From: Gracilaria gracilis
Taxonomy: Eukaryota; Rhodophyta; Florideophyceae; Gracilariales; Gracilariaceae
DNA length: 64,000 nt
NCBI GenBank assembly: GCA_030374805.1
Contig: JARGSG010000191.1
Coordinates: forward strand, 1-64,000
Direction: 5' to 3'
Shown here in pieces: positions 52,483 through 62,206 of this stretch (its first letter is position 1; the number at the start of each line of letters is the position of its first letter). A program made the position numbers and the translations under genes. The notes beneath the pieces are model-generated. The model ran no database searches, was not told where the DNA came from, and saw only the letters and a program-made list of their open reading frames with translations.

Positions 52483-55400
52483 TTACTCTGGCAAGGCTTC
52501 CAAAATGGGAACCAGCTCTGTGAAAGAAGGTCTTCTGCTGGGATCGCTATCCCAACAACTTCGCATTAGTTTTGCCAAAGAAGGTGGACATTCACGCGGT
52601 ACAGTGGGGCGAAGTCCCTGGTTGAGAACAGCCATTCCAACTTGCATAGGTTGCATTCCAAAGTATGGCAGTTTTCTCGCGACTATCTCCCACAGAAGTA
52701 TACCGAACGAAAAAACATCGGCTTTCTCTGAATAAGGTTTGTTCGCGAGTACTTCGACGGCCATATATTGAAATGTTCCGCACTGGCCAGTCATTTGTAC
52801 AGCCGCCGATCCCTTGGAAATACGAGTCAACCCGAAATCGCCTACTTTGCAATTGTAATCTTTGTCCAGAAGTAAATTCGATGACTTGAGATCCCTATGT
52901 AGCAGCTTGCTATCATGTAAATATCGCATTCCCTTGCACGTGTCTAACGCGAACTTTTTGCGCATTGGCCAAGTTACACGCTCGTTCGATTGATGTAGAA
53001 TATCAAATAACGTTCCTCTGGCCATGAACTCAGTAATGATCATCAAGTTGGGTGGTCGAGTACAAGCCCCTACAAATCCAATGATATTGGGATGTCGAAG
53101 TGTACACAAGACAGCCACCTCAGACTGAAACTCAGCTATGGAAGCGGAATTCATCAGCGCATGGGCGTGAATCTTTTTGACTGCGACCGTCTCACCGCGG
53201 AACTTGGCTTTGAAAACCACCCCAAACCCTCCTGAGCCAATTTGTTGTGCAAACTGAACTTCATATGGAGCCACTTCGAACTTTGGGTTTATACTTGGCG
53301 TTTTCTTTCCGCTCGCTGCGGCCGCCAAGGCCTCCTTGCTTCCCCCAGTGTACTCTTCGTCACCGTTCCCTTGCTGCTTCGCCCAGGTCTTTCGCTTCGG
53401 ATGCTGTTTTTCAAAGGGAATCGATTTCTCGTTTACATGTTTCTTTCGCCCGACTCGCTTTTCTTTCGTTACAGGTTCTTCGTTCTCTTCATCTCCACTT
53501 TCGTTCTTAGTACCACTTCGGCCTTTGGTCTTCTTCTTGCTCTTTGGTTTTCGACGAGGTTCATCTTCTTCCGATTCACTCTCATCATCCTGTTTCTCTT
53601 TCTTCTGCTTCTTCCTTCCTTTCTTCTTCCGGGGTAGCTTCTTACTTGTACTTGACTTTATATCTGTACGTCGAACGTCCTCATCGGAATCATGGTTACT
53701 AGGCACATCACTTGAGGAACCAGAGAGACTGTCATAGTCAATTTCTCTTTCATCCTCACTTAAAGAAGGTGGCCTTAGACGCAATGGAGATCGAGATCTT
53801 GACCGGGATCGATGTTGACGATTCAAAAACGTTTCCGCTTTCCCGTTCTGCATTCTATATCCGTTTTGATCAGGTTCCTGACTTTCATTCGGCAACCCTT
53901 TTCGAACACTGATAGAAAGCTTTCGAAGATTGCTAACATCTGGAGAACTCTTGCTCTTAGCGCGTGAAGAATGGTGTGTTTCAACCGCCGGTACTTTTTC
54001 AAAATCTTCCAGTGAAACTACTGGTGAATGGCGATATGCTTTTCTTGTAGGAGATATCTTCCTCCGTTGTGGAACTTCAATAGAACCGGGCTTCCCTCGA
54101 AGAAGCTCCGTCTTTTCTCCAGTTGCTGCGTTCGGCTGCTTTACGTCATTGCCTTCTGGGGGTTCGGTTTCGGATTCTCCCATCACTTCTTCATCTTGAG
54201 GACTTTCGTTTAGTCTATCCTTCTTTTCGCTTAGTCTATCCTTCGCTGAGTCCACAGCAGTTGTCAATATTCTCTTCTTCTTCTTTTTCTTCAATTTCTT
54301 TAGAAACGAAACCAAAGCCGGTGCATCGAACTCTTCTGGTACATTTTCATCCAAGGTCAACAAAACCTCAGGAGGACATTGAACTGCAATCTCTGGGTAA
54401 GCGTCAATGGCGTTGTTTGCATTCCGAGCCGCTGTGTGAGCTACCCCTAGCTCACTTCTTAGCAGCGTTCTCATGCTAATCGGAGCCGTCGCGAATAGCC
54501 AACAAAGTGCGTAATACGTCTTGCAGATCTCCTGCATAAGAAGCGGGATAGCACATTGTTTGATTGCCGCGGCGGGGTCTTGGGCTGTTATGACCTTGCG
54601 AACAAGTGCAACACACCTTTCAAGCACGTCAAGGACTGAGCGAAATGCCTCTCGTCTGTTCGAATGAAGGGAAGGCAAACCGTTTACACGAGCCATCCAT
54701 TGCGTGCTGAAAACTTTCGCGAACGTGCCGTGAACAACGGCGCGGCATCGCAACATAGCGGCATACCATGAGATTTCCCCTGCGGCAAAGCAGTACATGT
54801 ATGGGTGAACTTTTCCAGCATGGTTAGAAATTCGGTTTCTCGACCACGAAGTCTCAATCCATCTAAGAAAATCAAGCTTTTGTAAAGCTGATGACGTCAA
54901 AGTTGCCGGGCCTTCAGCAAGGAATCGATGAATAAGCGTGACAACCTTGAACGCGACGATAGGGCTTCCTTTCGAACTAGATATATGAAGCTGACCCAAT
55001 GCCTCAAAAACACGATCAGGGAGATCCTGCATCCGCACTGAGGCTTCCAAGAGTTGACTGGCTTCTTCAGCACCTTCAGGAACAAGGGTTTTCGTTGCTA
55101 TTCTTTCAATGACGTCAGAGACACCACTTGGGCTTTCAAGGTCGGGAAAGTCATCGTTCAGTTGATTCTGAACAGCAGTCGAAGCGCGAGGAGGGAGAGC
55201 AGGCTCCGTGTTGGGCGCATTAGTTTCAAGCGGTGGTACGGAATTGTTCTCGGTGACAATGGAGTTTGGAGGCAAGCCACGACTGGAGTCCATATCAAGT
55301 TCGAGATTCTCCTGTGGTCTCGTGTTTACTATGGGCTGCAACGGAGGCGTGCATGGTGGGACAAGCTTTCGCGCAGCCGCGAGATCATATCGATACACGA

Positions 55401-56085
55401 GGAGGTCAGGAACTTTCGCCATCGGCACGAAAAGAACGGAACGGATAAGATCTCTTGTGAGAGCGGAGATTTGGGGAGTATCGGGAATAGATGGCTTTGC
55501 AGAGTCAAAACGAGTTCCATAGCATAATTCGTACAAGAGTGCAGTAAGTGCTCGAACATCATCTCGCTCCGAAAGGTTTCGTTTCGTACTTGCAACTCTC
55601 TTCGCCCTAGTTAAGCCAAAGCCACCTAGCTTCAACGAGCCAGATGCATCTAGCAAAACGTGATCTAACGATATATTGGCATGCACGGGCTGTTCCGCAT
55701 TGTCAATCACGAAGTGTAGGGCCGAGGCCAACTCAGCGATTGTGCGCAAGGCAGAGCGTTCAGTTCTGGGGGCAGTAAGAACACCGCCTGCGCAATACTC
55801 CGTGACAAAATACGCGGTGTCGGAGTTGAGGTGCACATCGTGCAAGCGTACCACAGTCGGACACTGCGAAGCTTTCTTCCATGCTGCAGCCTCTCGCATG
55901 ACTAGAAGACGCATCTTTTCTCCAGATATGGGCATCTTCTTCAGTGCATAGGTAGTACCATCGGCTGCACGCACAAGCCGCACTGACGGGGACAATGGCC
56001 GAAGCGTTGTGAGGTTCCATAGCGTTCCGTTCGCCGACTTGAAGCTGAAGGACGCAGCCGCATGCGTGGAAGCGTACTGTGTCAT
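52483..56085 (-). CDS. Pseudokinase / ANTH-like / TKL (Raf-like) kinase fusion
   Basis: Protein of 1,200 residues from ATG 56085. An N-terminal kinase fold (about 10-245) resembles the NAK/AAK1 group (ALKKMPIS) but lacks key residues: VHANISLDHVLLD replaces HRDxKxxN and GGFG replaces DFG, so it should be inactive. A helical region (about 310-540) with AFKVVTLIHRFLAEGP resembles the ANTH lipid/clathrin-adaptor fold. A long Lys/Glu/Ser-rich disordered linker (about 560-920) follows. The last 267 residues are a full TKL/Raf-like kinase: GSGGFGVVFKA, VAVKK, HRDLKSSN and DFG, with AVE in place of APE, then DVFSFGILLWE. It probably links endocytic or membrane sites to a signalling cascade; that role is inferred. 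No shift or stop interrupts it. Confidence 0.8.
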   Translation of the reverse strand: MTQYASTHAAASFSFKSANGTLWNLTTLRPLSPSVRLVRAADGTTYALKKMPISGEKMRLLVMREAAAWKKASQCPTVVRLHDVHLNSDTAYFVTEYCAGGVLTAPRTERSALRTIAELASALHFVIDNAEQPVHANISLDHVLLDASGSLKLGGFGLTRAKRVASTKRNLSERDDVRALTALLYELCYGTRFDSAKPSIPDTPQISALTRDLIRSVLFVPMAKVPDLLVYRYDLAAARKLVPPCTPPLQPIVNTRPQENLELDMDSSRGLPPNSIVTENNSVPPLETNAPNTEPALPPRASTAVQNQLNDDFPDLESPSGVSDVIERIATKTLVPEGAEEASQLLEASVRMQDLPDRVFEALGQLHISSSKGSPIVAFKVVTLIHRFLAEGPATLTSSALQKLDFLRWIETSWSRNRISNHAGKVHPYMYCFAAGEISWYAAMLRCRAVVHGTFAKVFSTQWMARVNGLPSLHSNRREAFRSVLDVLERCVALVRKVITAQDPAAAIKQCAIPLLMQEICKTYYALCWLFATAPISMRTLLRSELGVAHTAARNANNAIDAYPEIAVQCPPEVLLTLDENVPEEFDAPALVSFLKKLKKKKKKRILTTAVDSAKDRLSEKKDRLNESPQDEEVMGESETEPPEGNDVKQPNAATGEKTELLRGKPGSIEVPQRRKISPTRKAYRHSPVVSLEDFEKVPAVETHHSSRAKSKSSPDVSNLRKLSISVRKGLPNESQEPDQNGYRMQNGKAETFLNRQHRSRSRSRSPLRLRPPSLSEDEREIDYDSLSGSSSDVPSNHDSDEDVRRTDIKSSTSKKLPRKKKGRKKQKKEKQDDESESEEDEPRRKPKSKKKTKGRSGTKNESGDEENEEPVTKEKRVGRKKHVNEKSIPFEKQHPKRKTWAKQQGNGDEEYTGGSKEALAAAASGKKTPSINPKFEVAPYEVQFAQQIGSGGFGVVFKAKFRGETVAVKKIHAHALMNSASIAEFQSEVAVLCTLRHPNIIGFVGACTRPPNLMIITEFMARGTLFDILHQSNERVTWPMRKKFALDTCKGMRYLHDSKLLHRDLKSSNLLLDKDYNCKVGDFGLTRISKGSAAVQMTGQCGTFQYMAVEVLANKPYSEKADVFSFGILLWEIVARKLPYFGMQPMQVGMAVLNQGLRPTVPRECPPSLAKLMRSCWDSDPSRRPSFTELVPILEALPE

Positions 56086-56779
56086 AGCGGACACGCTAGA
56101 GTTACGGGGCGGGAGGAAGACGCAAGGGGGAGTGCAGTAAGAGGACGGGGAATGTGCGGCTGGAGTTTGTGGGGCACTCCGCCGAACGCGGCAGGCTGCT
56201 GAAAAACAGCTATAGTTCGGTCGCACCTTCCGCCCAGTGCTTGCGGCGGTTGCACAACTCAAGGTGGCAACGCTTGGCGCTGGTTGTGTCAGGACGCGCT
56301 GCTGCACGCTGGTTGGACGTTGGTGGCCACTTGTCGTGCGTGAGCAGGCAATCCGTCTGAAGTGCAACAATACAAAATCTCAAAAACTGCGCACAACGGC
56401 ACATTTTCGTGCCCACCAAGGCACCAAGGCACGGCGCCAAGCTTCTTCTCCAACAGCAATGGAAATCCCATCGTCGAGCGCCGCATCGGGAACACCGAGT
56501 TCTATCTAGGTAGTTATTATTAACACATATCGGTTCATCATGACCATGACGGAGCAGTTCCTTTTTTTCACAATCGCACACAACCCAGCAGATTGCAAAA
56601 CTCATGGCCGAAACAGCGTTCTGGGCGTTTAGACGTAAATGGCTTAACCACGGCCTCTGCAATTTGTCTTCAACCATCGAAGCTTGCTAGACGGCTACAC
56701 CATATATCTCACCGCATGTCCATTCTAATTTGTTCTACCTGCAGTTAAACTCCCTTTTGTTAACTTGTTAATACCAGCG
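56086..56779. other. Spacer between kinase fusion and Siva-like gene
   Basis: Probable 5' leader and promoter of the kinase gene. A - strand frame (56677-56210) is open but has no family features and overlaps the likely promoter. A GGCGCCAAG half-site lies near 56432. Confidence 0.4.
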
Positions 56780-57295
56780 CTACTCCAAAGACATCATATC
56801 CTCACATTCGCCATTGTTTTCCTCTTTCCGCTCATTGGCATCGCCCCAACACGGCAAGCACAAAGTTCTCTCGAAAGGGCTATCATAGTCGACCAAAGAA
56901 CAGAGCGTGCACCAAGTCATACCACACACATCGCAAAGTCTCGTGCAAAGTCCACACAATTGTTTCTCACATCGCTCACAACTAGATTCCAATCGAACAC
57001 AATCACAGGTTGCGCACGCATCCGTGCGTTTGTACAGAGCAGCCGCTCGCGGCGGTTCCTGCCACCACGGTCTTCGTGGCGGCGGCGCATAGATTCGACG
57101 CCGTTTTCCCGCTGGAAAACTCGCACGACCAAACAGTACTCGTTTCCCACCCGAAAGCTGCAGCTGAACGTCGGCATCAGCCAGGTGATCCCCAACTTGA
57201 GGCGATACCGATAAGTTACCATCCTCCTTCGGGACGACAGCTTCCGATGCCATGGTAGCGCGCGCGCGCGAGGCGGACCGAGTGTTAACAGGCAT
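56780..57295 (-). CDS. Siva-like zinc-finger protein
   Basis: Small protein of 171 residues (ATG 57295; a second ATG at 57253 is also possible). The C-terminal half is Cys-rich: CATCDCV, CERCEKQLCGLC, CDVCGMTWCTLCSLVDY, then ERTLCLPCW. This order and the CxLCxxVDY...C-x2-C ending match the Siva family, whose animal members bind TNF-receptor tails and act in p53-linked apoptosis. The N-terminal half is basic (KRRRIYAPPPRRPWW). Cell-death function should not be assumed in an alga; the zinc module may serve another regulatory role. It is divergent from the phosphatase gene, with an E2F palindrome between them. Confidence 0.7.
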   Translation of the reverse strand: MPVNTRSASRARATMASEAVVPKEDGNLSVSPQVGDHLADADVQLQLSGGKRVLFGRASFPAGKRRRIYAPPPRRPWWQEPPRAAALYKRTDACATCDCVRLESSCERCEKQLCGLCTRLCDVCGMTWCTLCSLVDYDSPFERTLCLPCWGDANERKEENNGECEDMMSLE

Positions 57296-57464
57296 CACTG
57301 GATAGCAGACGAAAAACAATGCTTGTAGTTGATGAAGGCGATGCTGTCTGTACTCGCGACTTGATGAGAGAGTAGACACAAGGCCCGGAGCGCTTCGCGC
57401 AGGCCTTAAATCGTGTTGGCGGCGGCGCATTGGGGGGGCGTCGAGATGACACCGTGTTCCAGGT

Positions 57465-57476
57465 TTTGGCGCCAAA
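57465..57476. promoter_or_regulatory. E2F-type palindrome in Siva/PhoD divergent promoter
   Basis: TTTGGCGCCAAA, a perfect 12-bp palindrome 170 bp upstream of the Siva-like start and 349 bp upstream of the phosphatase start. Same core as at 46738-46751. Confidence 0.6.
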
Positions 57477-57824
57477 GTGAGAGCGCGAACTCGAGAGCCG
57501 TTGCGCTGCAGATCGCACTTTCTGTTGGGTGCCGCCATTTCGGGCTCTGACATCTTGACGTCTGCTCTGTGTACTCGTGACACGCTCCACGTCACGACAT
57601 GTCTGCCACAGCGTGCAGCCTTCTGTAAGCTTACCAGTGGATGCGCTCACGTGACTGCTTTTCTAACGTGCGTTCTTGGACCAGGCCAATGCCACTTCGG
57701 TAGGGAAGTTGAAACCGATCTTCAAGGCTGACAATTCGCATCACTTGAGTTCTTCTTCTTGGACCTCGCTCCCAAGCGCACTCTTTCTCGAACGTCCGGT
57801 GTTCAGTTCTTCTTCCGTGGAACT

Positions 57825-59405
57825 ATGCTACGCATACCTTCTCTTTTCATACCATATGTACTCATCTTCTTCGTTATTGTTTCGGCAGACCCATTTGTAT
57901 GGATTGGAGCCGTCACCAACACATCGTTTACTATTCATATGGAAGTTCCTAACTTTAATAACACACAAATTCTGTTGTCTGAGAACCCAAATTTGGCCTC
58001 TCTTGTTTCAATAACACCATGGGACGAATCAAACTCACTCATCGACCAATTCAAGTCCTCAAGCTTGCGTCAATATACTTTTGCTGATCTTCAACCTCTG
58101 ACGAAGTATTATGTAGCCATTCGCTCCCTGTCCTCCACAAGCCGTATAGCATCAGTTACAACATACCCAGGCCCAGATTCCACCCGAAATATGCAATTTG
58201 CCTTTTCGTCATGCCAGATAAAGTCGTCCGATGACGTTGCTTTCCAAGAAATATACTCTCACTTCGTGCGAGCCGAATCATCTTCTCAACCCCCTACTTT
58301 CTTTATGGTACACATGGGCGACCTTCATTATGCAGACATCGCCAAGAATGACATTTCACTTTATAGGAATCGTTTCCGTCAAGTTGTGTCAGAACCCAAT
58401 GTGCATCGCGTTATGAGCTCGATGCCGATGGCATACATGTATGATGACCACGACTATGGCGTAAACAACGCCGGATTTTCATCCCCGTCACGCGACGCTG
58501 CTCTGCGAGCATATAGAAAATACGTACCCTCATATTCGTTGCCCTCGGAAAATGCCTCGTACCATGCTTTCTCCGTAGGTCGCGTGCGAGTAATAATGAC
58601 AGATCTGAGAGCTCTCGCTATGAAGGAACCAAACTCCACTCTTGCGACTGAGCAGAAACAATGGCTGTTTTCCGAGTTTGCCGCTGCCGCTAACTACAGT
58701 GTACTTGTCTGGATGTCCTCCAAGCCATGGATCACGAGGTCTTCGAGAGGAGATTCTTGGGGAGGATATGCTACGGAGAGACGTGCCGTGGCCGATGAAC
58801 TCGTGCGTCTCAATGTAACCAATCTCATCATGATCGCTGGAGATGCGCATATGCTGGCGGCTGATAATGGTTCGAACAGTGATTACGCTTCAAACGGCGG
58901 TGCTGGCTTTCCCGTGCTCCAAGCTGCTCCTTTGGCTCAACTTGGAACATCGAAAGGGGGTCCTTACTCTGCAGGGTGCTTTGCATACAGATTTGTTCGC
59001 AATCGACAATACGGACTTCTGAAGCTTTCGAAGCTGGCTGAAGAAGGGGGTCCATGTATGCAGTTTGAAGGGTACAAGAGCGGAGAAAGTGAACCTAAGA
59101 TATTGTTAGAGAAGTGCGGAAGTTTTAGCGGTGTCAGCGGATCGAGGGGCAACGAGAGTAGTTGTTACTTGCCAATGTTCCCCGTTTGGGTCGGTGTGGT
59201 TGTTGGCTTAGGAGTTACGGGCTTCTTCATAATCTGCGCAGTGGTCATCATGCTGGTTCTACGGAAAAAAAAGCGGAGAAAAAGCGTCTCAGAAGAAGAT
59301 GTGAGTGGGACAAGCGAGAATGAGAAGGAGGGCCAGAGAGCAAAAAGCACAGAGTCAAAAGATGGTGAGACTGAGAAAGAAAGACGTTCGCGAGCTAATG
59401 GTTGA
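57825..59405 (+). CDS. PhoD-like metallophosphatase with membrane anchor
   Basis: Protein of 526 residues. Residues 1-21 are a signal peptide (hydrophobic PYVLIFFVIVSA). A fibronectin-like N-terminal region ends in LTKYYVAIRSL. The catalytic part has FAFSSCQ, HMGDLHYAD, MYDDHDYGVN and IAGDAHMLAADN, the metal-binding D/N/H residues of the PhoD alkaline phosphatase/phosphodiesterase family. A C-terminal membrane helix (VWVGVVVGLGVTGFFIICAV) and a charged KKKRRKSVSEEDV tail make it a type I membrane protein with the enzyme outside or in a vesicle. Several N-x-S/T sites are present. Likely role is phosphate release from organic phosphate. It converges with the next gene across only 70 bp. Confidence 0.88.
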   Translation: MLRIPSLFIPYVLIFFVIVSADPFVWIGAVTNTSFTIHMEVPNFNNTQILLSENPNLASLVSITPWDESNSLIDQFKSSSLRQYTFADLQPLTKYYVAIRSLSSTSRIASVTTYPGPDSTRNMQFAFSSCQIKSSDDVAFQEIYSHFVRAESSSQPPTFFMVHMGDLHYADIAKNDISLYRNRFRQVVSEPNVHRVMSSMPMAYMYDDHDYGVNNAGFSSPSRDAALRAYRKYVPSYSLPSENASYHAFSVGRVRVIMTDLRALAMKEPNSTLATEQKQWLFSEFAAAANYSVLVWMSSKPWITRSSRGDSWGGYATERRAVADELVRLNVTNLIMIAGDAHMLAADNGSNSDYASNGGAGFPVLQAAPLAQLGTSKGGPYSAGCFAYRFVRNRQYGLLKLSKLAEEGGPCMQFEGYKSGESEPKILLEKCGSFSGVSGSRGNESSCYLPMFPVWVGVVVGLGVTGFFIICAVVIMLVLRKKKRRKSVSEEDVSGTSENEKEGQRAKSTESKDGETEKERRSRANG

Positions 59406-59475
59406 AAGGAAGAAACATATTGGACTACAAACTGTTGGGGAGCAAAACAAACCATGAATGGAGTTTACAAAGCGC

Positions 59476-60450
59476 TCAAACGACGAGGGCGTTTTCAGTT
59501 GTCGCAACTTCCTTTACATCGCGTTCCGCGGAGCTAACCCATAGTGCATGTTTCATGATTGTCGCGACTAGTGATGTGGCAGACTTCACGCTGAGCTCGG
59601 GTTTGGTAACGATCTTTCCTTCTCTGGCGGTATGATCTGAAGAAATTCTTAAGCTAGAGCACAGTTGTTCCGCGCTACTGATAAGTTCGGATTGAGAAGC
59701 GTTTCCAGTCGGCGTGACCAGTAAAGGGGCGTCTGATGCGACGGCAGGCGACTCTCCGGAGTATACAAGAAGGGAACGGAAGGTAATAATGCCTCTCGCA
59801 TTGACATCATCCGTGGAAACGACGTGGCGCAAAAACGGGAACTGTGATGATTGAAAAGGTCTCCCTGTGAGTGGTACGAAACCAAGCAATCCTGCCGCAT
59901 CGTTGAGAGAAATGGACGGATCGAGCGCATTGACGACCGGATTAGAAGCAGCAAAAATTCGTGATGCATCAGCATCTTCTGCGGTGGAATAGCTGCCATG
60001 GATGAACAATGCGGCTGGACGATGCTCATCCAAAGCCGCTTTGAGCGCGTCAATGTCGACGTTTTTCGGGTCGGTCGGTACGGGGAGCGGGATGACAGCA
60101 GCGCCAATCTGAGAAGCAGCTAGCAGGAGCACGGAGTATTCCGGAGAATCTGGGGGCAGTAGAGTCATGACAGCGTCATTCGGGGAGTAGTCGAGCTTGG
60201 AAAGGCCGGTAGCCAAAGCGTTGACGTGAGACAACAATTGAGAATAGGTCCACACGGTGGAGTTAGCATCGCCAGAGCCCATGAACTTGACGGCATCCTT
60301 GAGCGGATTGGCGGCCGACGCGGCGTGCAAGAGCTCGCCAATGGTGGACGAGCTCGAGGCGGTGCTGAGCGCGCGCACGGCGATGCGGGGAGCGGCGCGG
60401 GCGCGGACGAGGCGAAGAGACGCCAACGCGCGGCGAGAAGCCGACTGCAT
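59476..60450 (-). CDS. Acyl-CoA synthetase-like (ANL) pseudoenzyme, mitochondrial
   Basis: Protein of 324 residues from ATG 60450. The leader MQSASRRALASLRLVRARAA through AVRALSTAS is Arg/Ala-rich without acids, like a mitochondrial presequence. The body follows the N-terminal domain of AMP-forming acyl-CoA synthetases (WTYSQLLSHVNALATGL, VMTLLPPDSPEYSVLLLAASQIGAAVIPL). The ATP-binding loop (normally TSGTTGxPK) is replaced by VTPTGNASQSEL, and the large catalytic C-terminal part is absent. It is therefore unlikely to activate acids. It could be a structural or regulatory relative; the family link is by pattern only. Confidence 0.65.
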   Translation of the reverse strand: MQSASRRALASLRLVRARAAPRIAVRALSTASSSSTIGELLHAASAANPLKDAVKFMGSGDANSTVWTYSQLLSHVNALATGLSKLDYSPNDAVMTLLPPDSPEYSVLLLAASQIGAAVIPLPVPTDPKNVDIDALKAALDEHRPAALFIHGSYSTAEDADASRIFAASNPVVNALDPSISLNDAAGLLGFVPLTGRPFQSSQFPFLRHVVSTDDVNARGIITFRSLLVYSGESPAVASDAPLLVTPTGNASQSELISSAEQLCSSLRISSDHTAREGKIVTKPELSVKSATSLVATIMKHALWVSSAERDVKEVATTENALVV

Positions 60451-60967
60451 GGCGGCGGCGGCGACGGTCGTAGCGATCGGATCGACGAAGCGGCAGCGAG
60501 CGCGGAGCGAAGCTGCGGGCGGAAAGACAGCGTCGATTGCGATCGGGGTCACATGTTGATCACACACACACAGCTACGTAGCAAAGGCTTACAGTGAAAG
60601 GGAGCATTTGGGGTGCAGTTGGGTCACCCAACTTGGGTGGTGCTTGGCGTGGCGCGGCATCGGTGGGGCCGCGCCTGCGTCAGAAGGGCTCAGGCGGCTG
60701 CGCTCTGCGCTGTAAAGACAGATGGTGCTGTGCGCCAAGCCGCAGCCGTGGCGCAGATCAAAGGTGGCGTAAGTGCCACCCCGAAGCGGAAACGCCCTAT
60801 TTCTGGTTGCGGTGAACCGCATCTATCTACAGCCGCCTCGTCTGTCCTCCCCCACCACTTCTCACCCCCCTTTTTTTACCGACACCTGCGCCCCCCTCCT
60901 CCTTCCCGTCCGCCCCGCCACCACCGCGAGCCTCCCCGCCCGCGCTGCTCCTCTTCCGCTCGGCGCA

Positions 60968-62206
60968 ATGACCTGGCTATCATCGCTCTGGGAGCACGTT
61001 GCTCAAGCCTGGCGTCTGTTGTTCCGTAGGCGCCGCTCCGATGTCCCCGATGCTGCGCCCGTCAATCAGCCGACAGTTCGTTCTCAGACGTCTTCCGACC
61101 GCCCCTCGCTTTTGTCGCTGCCCGATGACATTCTCTTCGAAATTGTATACCGACTCACTCATTCCCCCCATCCTACGCGCACCACGAGCATGAACCTTGT
61201 CGAGCAACACACATACAAAAACGGCTTACCGCTCGCCTCCACTTCCACTAAGCTGGCCAACATTTTCTACGGCTCCCTGGACAACGTCTGCCTATCGTCT
61301 ACCAAGGTGAACGATGCCGCTATTCATGCACTAGCCACAAATGCCGCCCATTCGCTGCGGCGGTTAGTTCTGCGCGATTGTCAAGTAACGAATAGCTCCC
61401 TGTTTTCGCTCAAGAACGCCGTACATCTACGCTCACTGGATCTCTCCTTTGTAACTTCCATCAACCAAATTGGCCTCACCTCATTTTGCAACGCCGCCGC
61501 ACCCCGTCTCACTACCTTGTTGCTCAGAAAATGTCCTAATATCACAAACGGCGCAATGCACGCCATCGCCAAGTGTCACCAACTTCACACCCTCGATCTA
61601 AGCTACTGCGATCAGTTGACTGATGACGGCATATACGACGTCGCCGTTGGTTGCGGTTCATCTTTGCGCCTCCTAGCCATAGCACATATTCCCTCCCTCA
61701 CAGATCACTCCTTCGCCGCCATTGGATCGTACTGTACCAACTTATTACAACTGTGTGCTCGAGGGTTGCCTTTGGTCACAGATATCGGATTTGCGTCACT
61801 TTGCGAGGGGATTGGGAAGAGCATAGAAGGCATCGATGTCACTGCGTGCAATGGTCTTACTCGTGACGCCACATTGAGAAGTTTTCGTTTCTTCTGCCCC
61901 AAGATCTATGCACACATTATGCCAGCTTTTGCGGCAAGAACTTTGCGGCAAATCATTATCAGCACTTTACGGCAGAATATATTTATTGTTCACGGCAGTG
62001 ATCCTGTCTCCGGGAACGAAACCGTGCATACCGTATTGATTGACAATGGTGACATTGTCTCGGCATCACTGCTAAGTTCTGGTACAATAGATCTGTCGCT
62101 GTTGGGAGTGGTGCTTTGTAAGAGTTATGGGTCAGGATTGAATGACGATACGAAGAAGATGTTGGAAAAGGACTATGGGATACCTACTACATCGCTTACA
62201 GATTGA
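60968..62206 (+). CDS. F-box / leucine-rich-repeat protein
   Basis: Protein of 412 residues from ATG 60968. A short F-box (SLLSLPDDILFEIVYRL, about 47-64) should bind SKP1 of an SCF ubiquitin ligase. From about 100 to 300 are roughly eight Cys-type leucine-rich repeats, e.g. LRRLVLRDCQVTNSSLFSL, LTTLLLRKCPNITNGAM and LHTLDLSYCDQLTDDGI, which choose the substrate. The last 110 residues are not LRR and match nothing I know. The frame opens upstream of 60968 without an ATG. It is divergent from the ANL-like gene; the leader between them is Pro/Ser-codon-like pyrimidine sequence. Confidence 0.85.
   Translation: MTWLSSLWEHVAQAWRLLFRRRRSDVPDAAPVNQPTVRSQTSSDRPSLLSLPDDILFEIVYRLTHSPHPTRTTSMNLVEQHTYKNGLPLASTSTKLANIFYGSLDNVCLSSTKVNDAAIHALATNAAHSLRRLVLRDCQVTNSSLFSLKNAVHLRSLDLSFVTSINQIGLTSFCNAAAPRLTTLLLRKCPNITNGAMHAIAKCHQLHTLDLSYCDQLTDDGIYDVAVGCGSSLRLLAIAHIPSLTDHSFAAIGSYCTNLLQLCARGLPLVTDIGFASLCEGIGKSIEGIDVTACNGLTRDATLRSFRFFCPKIYAHIMPAFAARTLRQIIISTLRQNIFIVHGSDPVSGNETVHTVLIDNGDIVSASLLSSGTIDLSLLGVVLCKSYGSGLNDDTKKMLEKDYGIPTTSLTD

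Noticed and set aside
56210-56677. Separate Cys-containing gene on the - strand
   Set aside because: No family features, no conserved pattern, and it overlaps the kinase gene's likely promoter.
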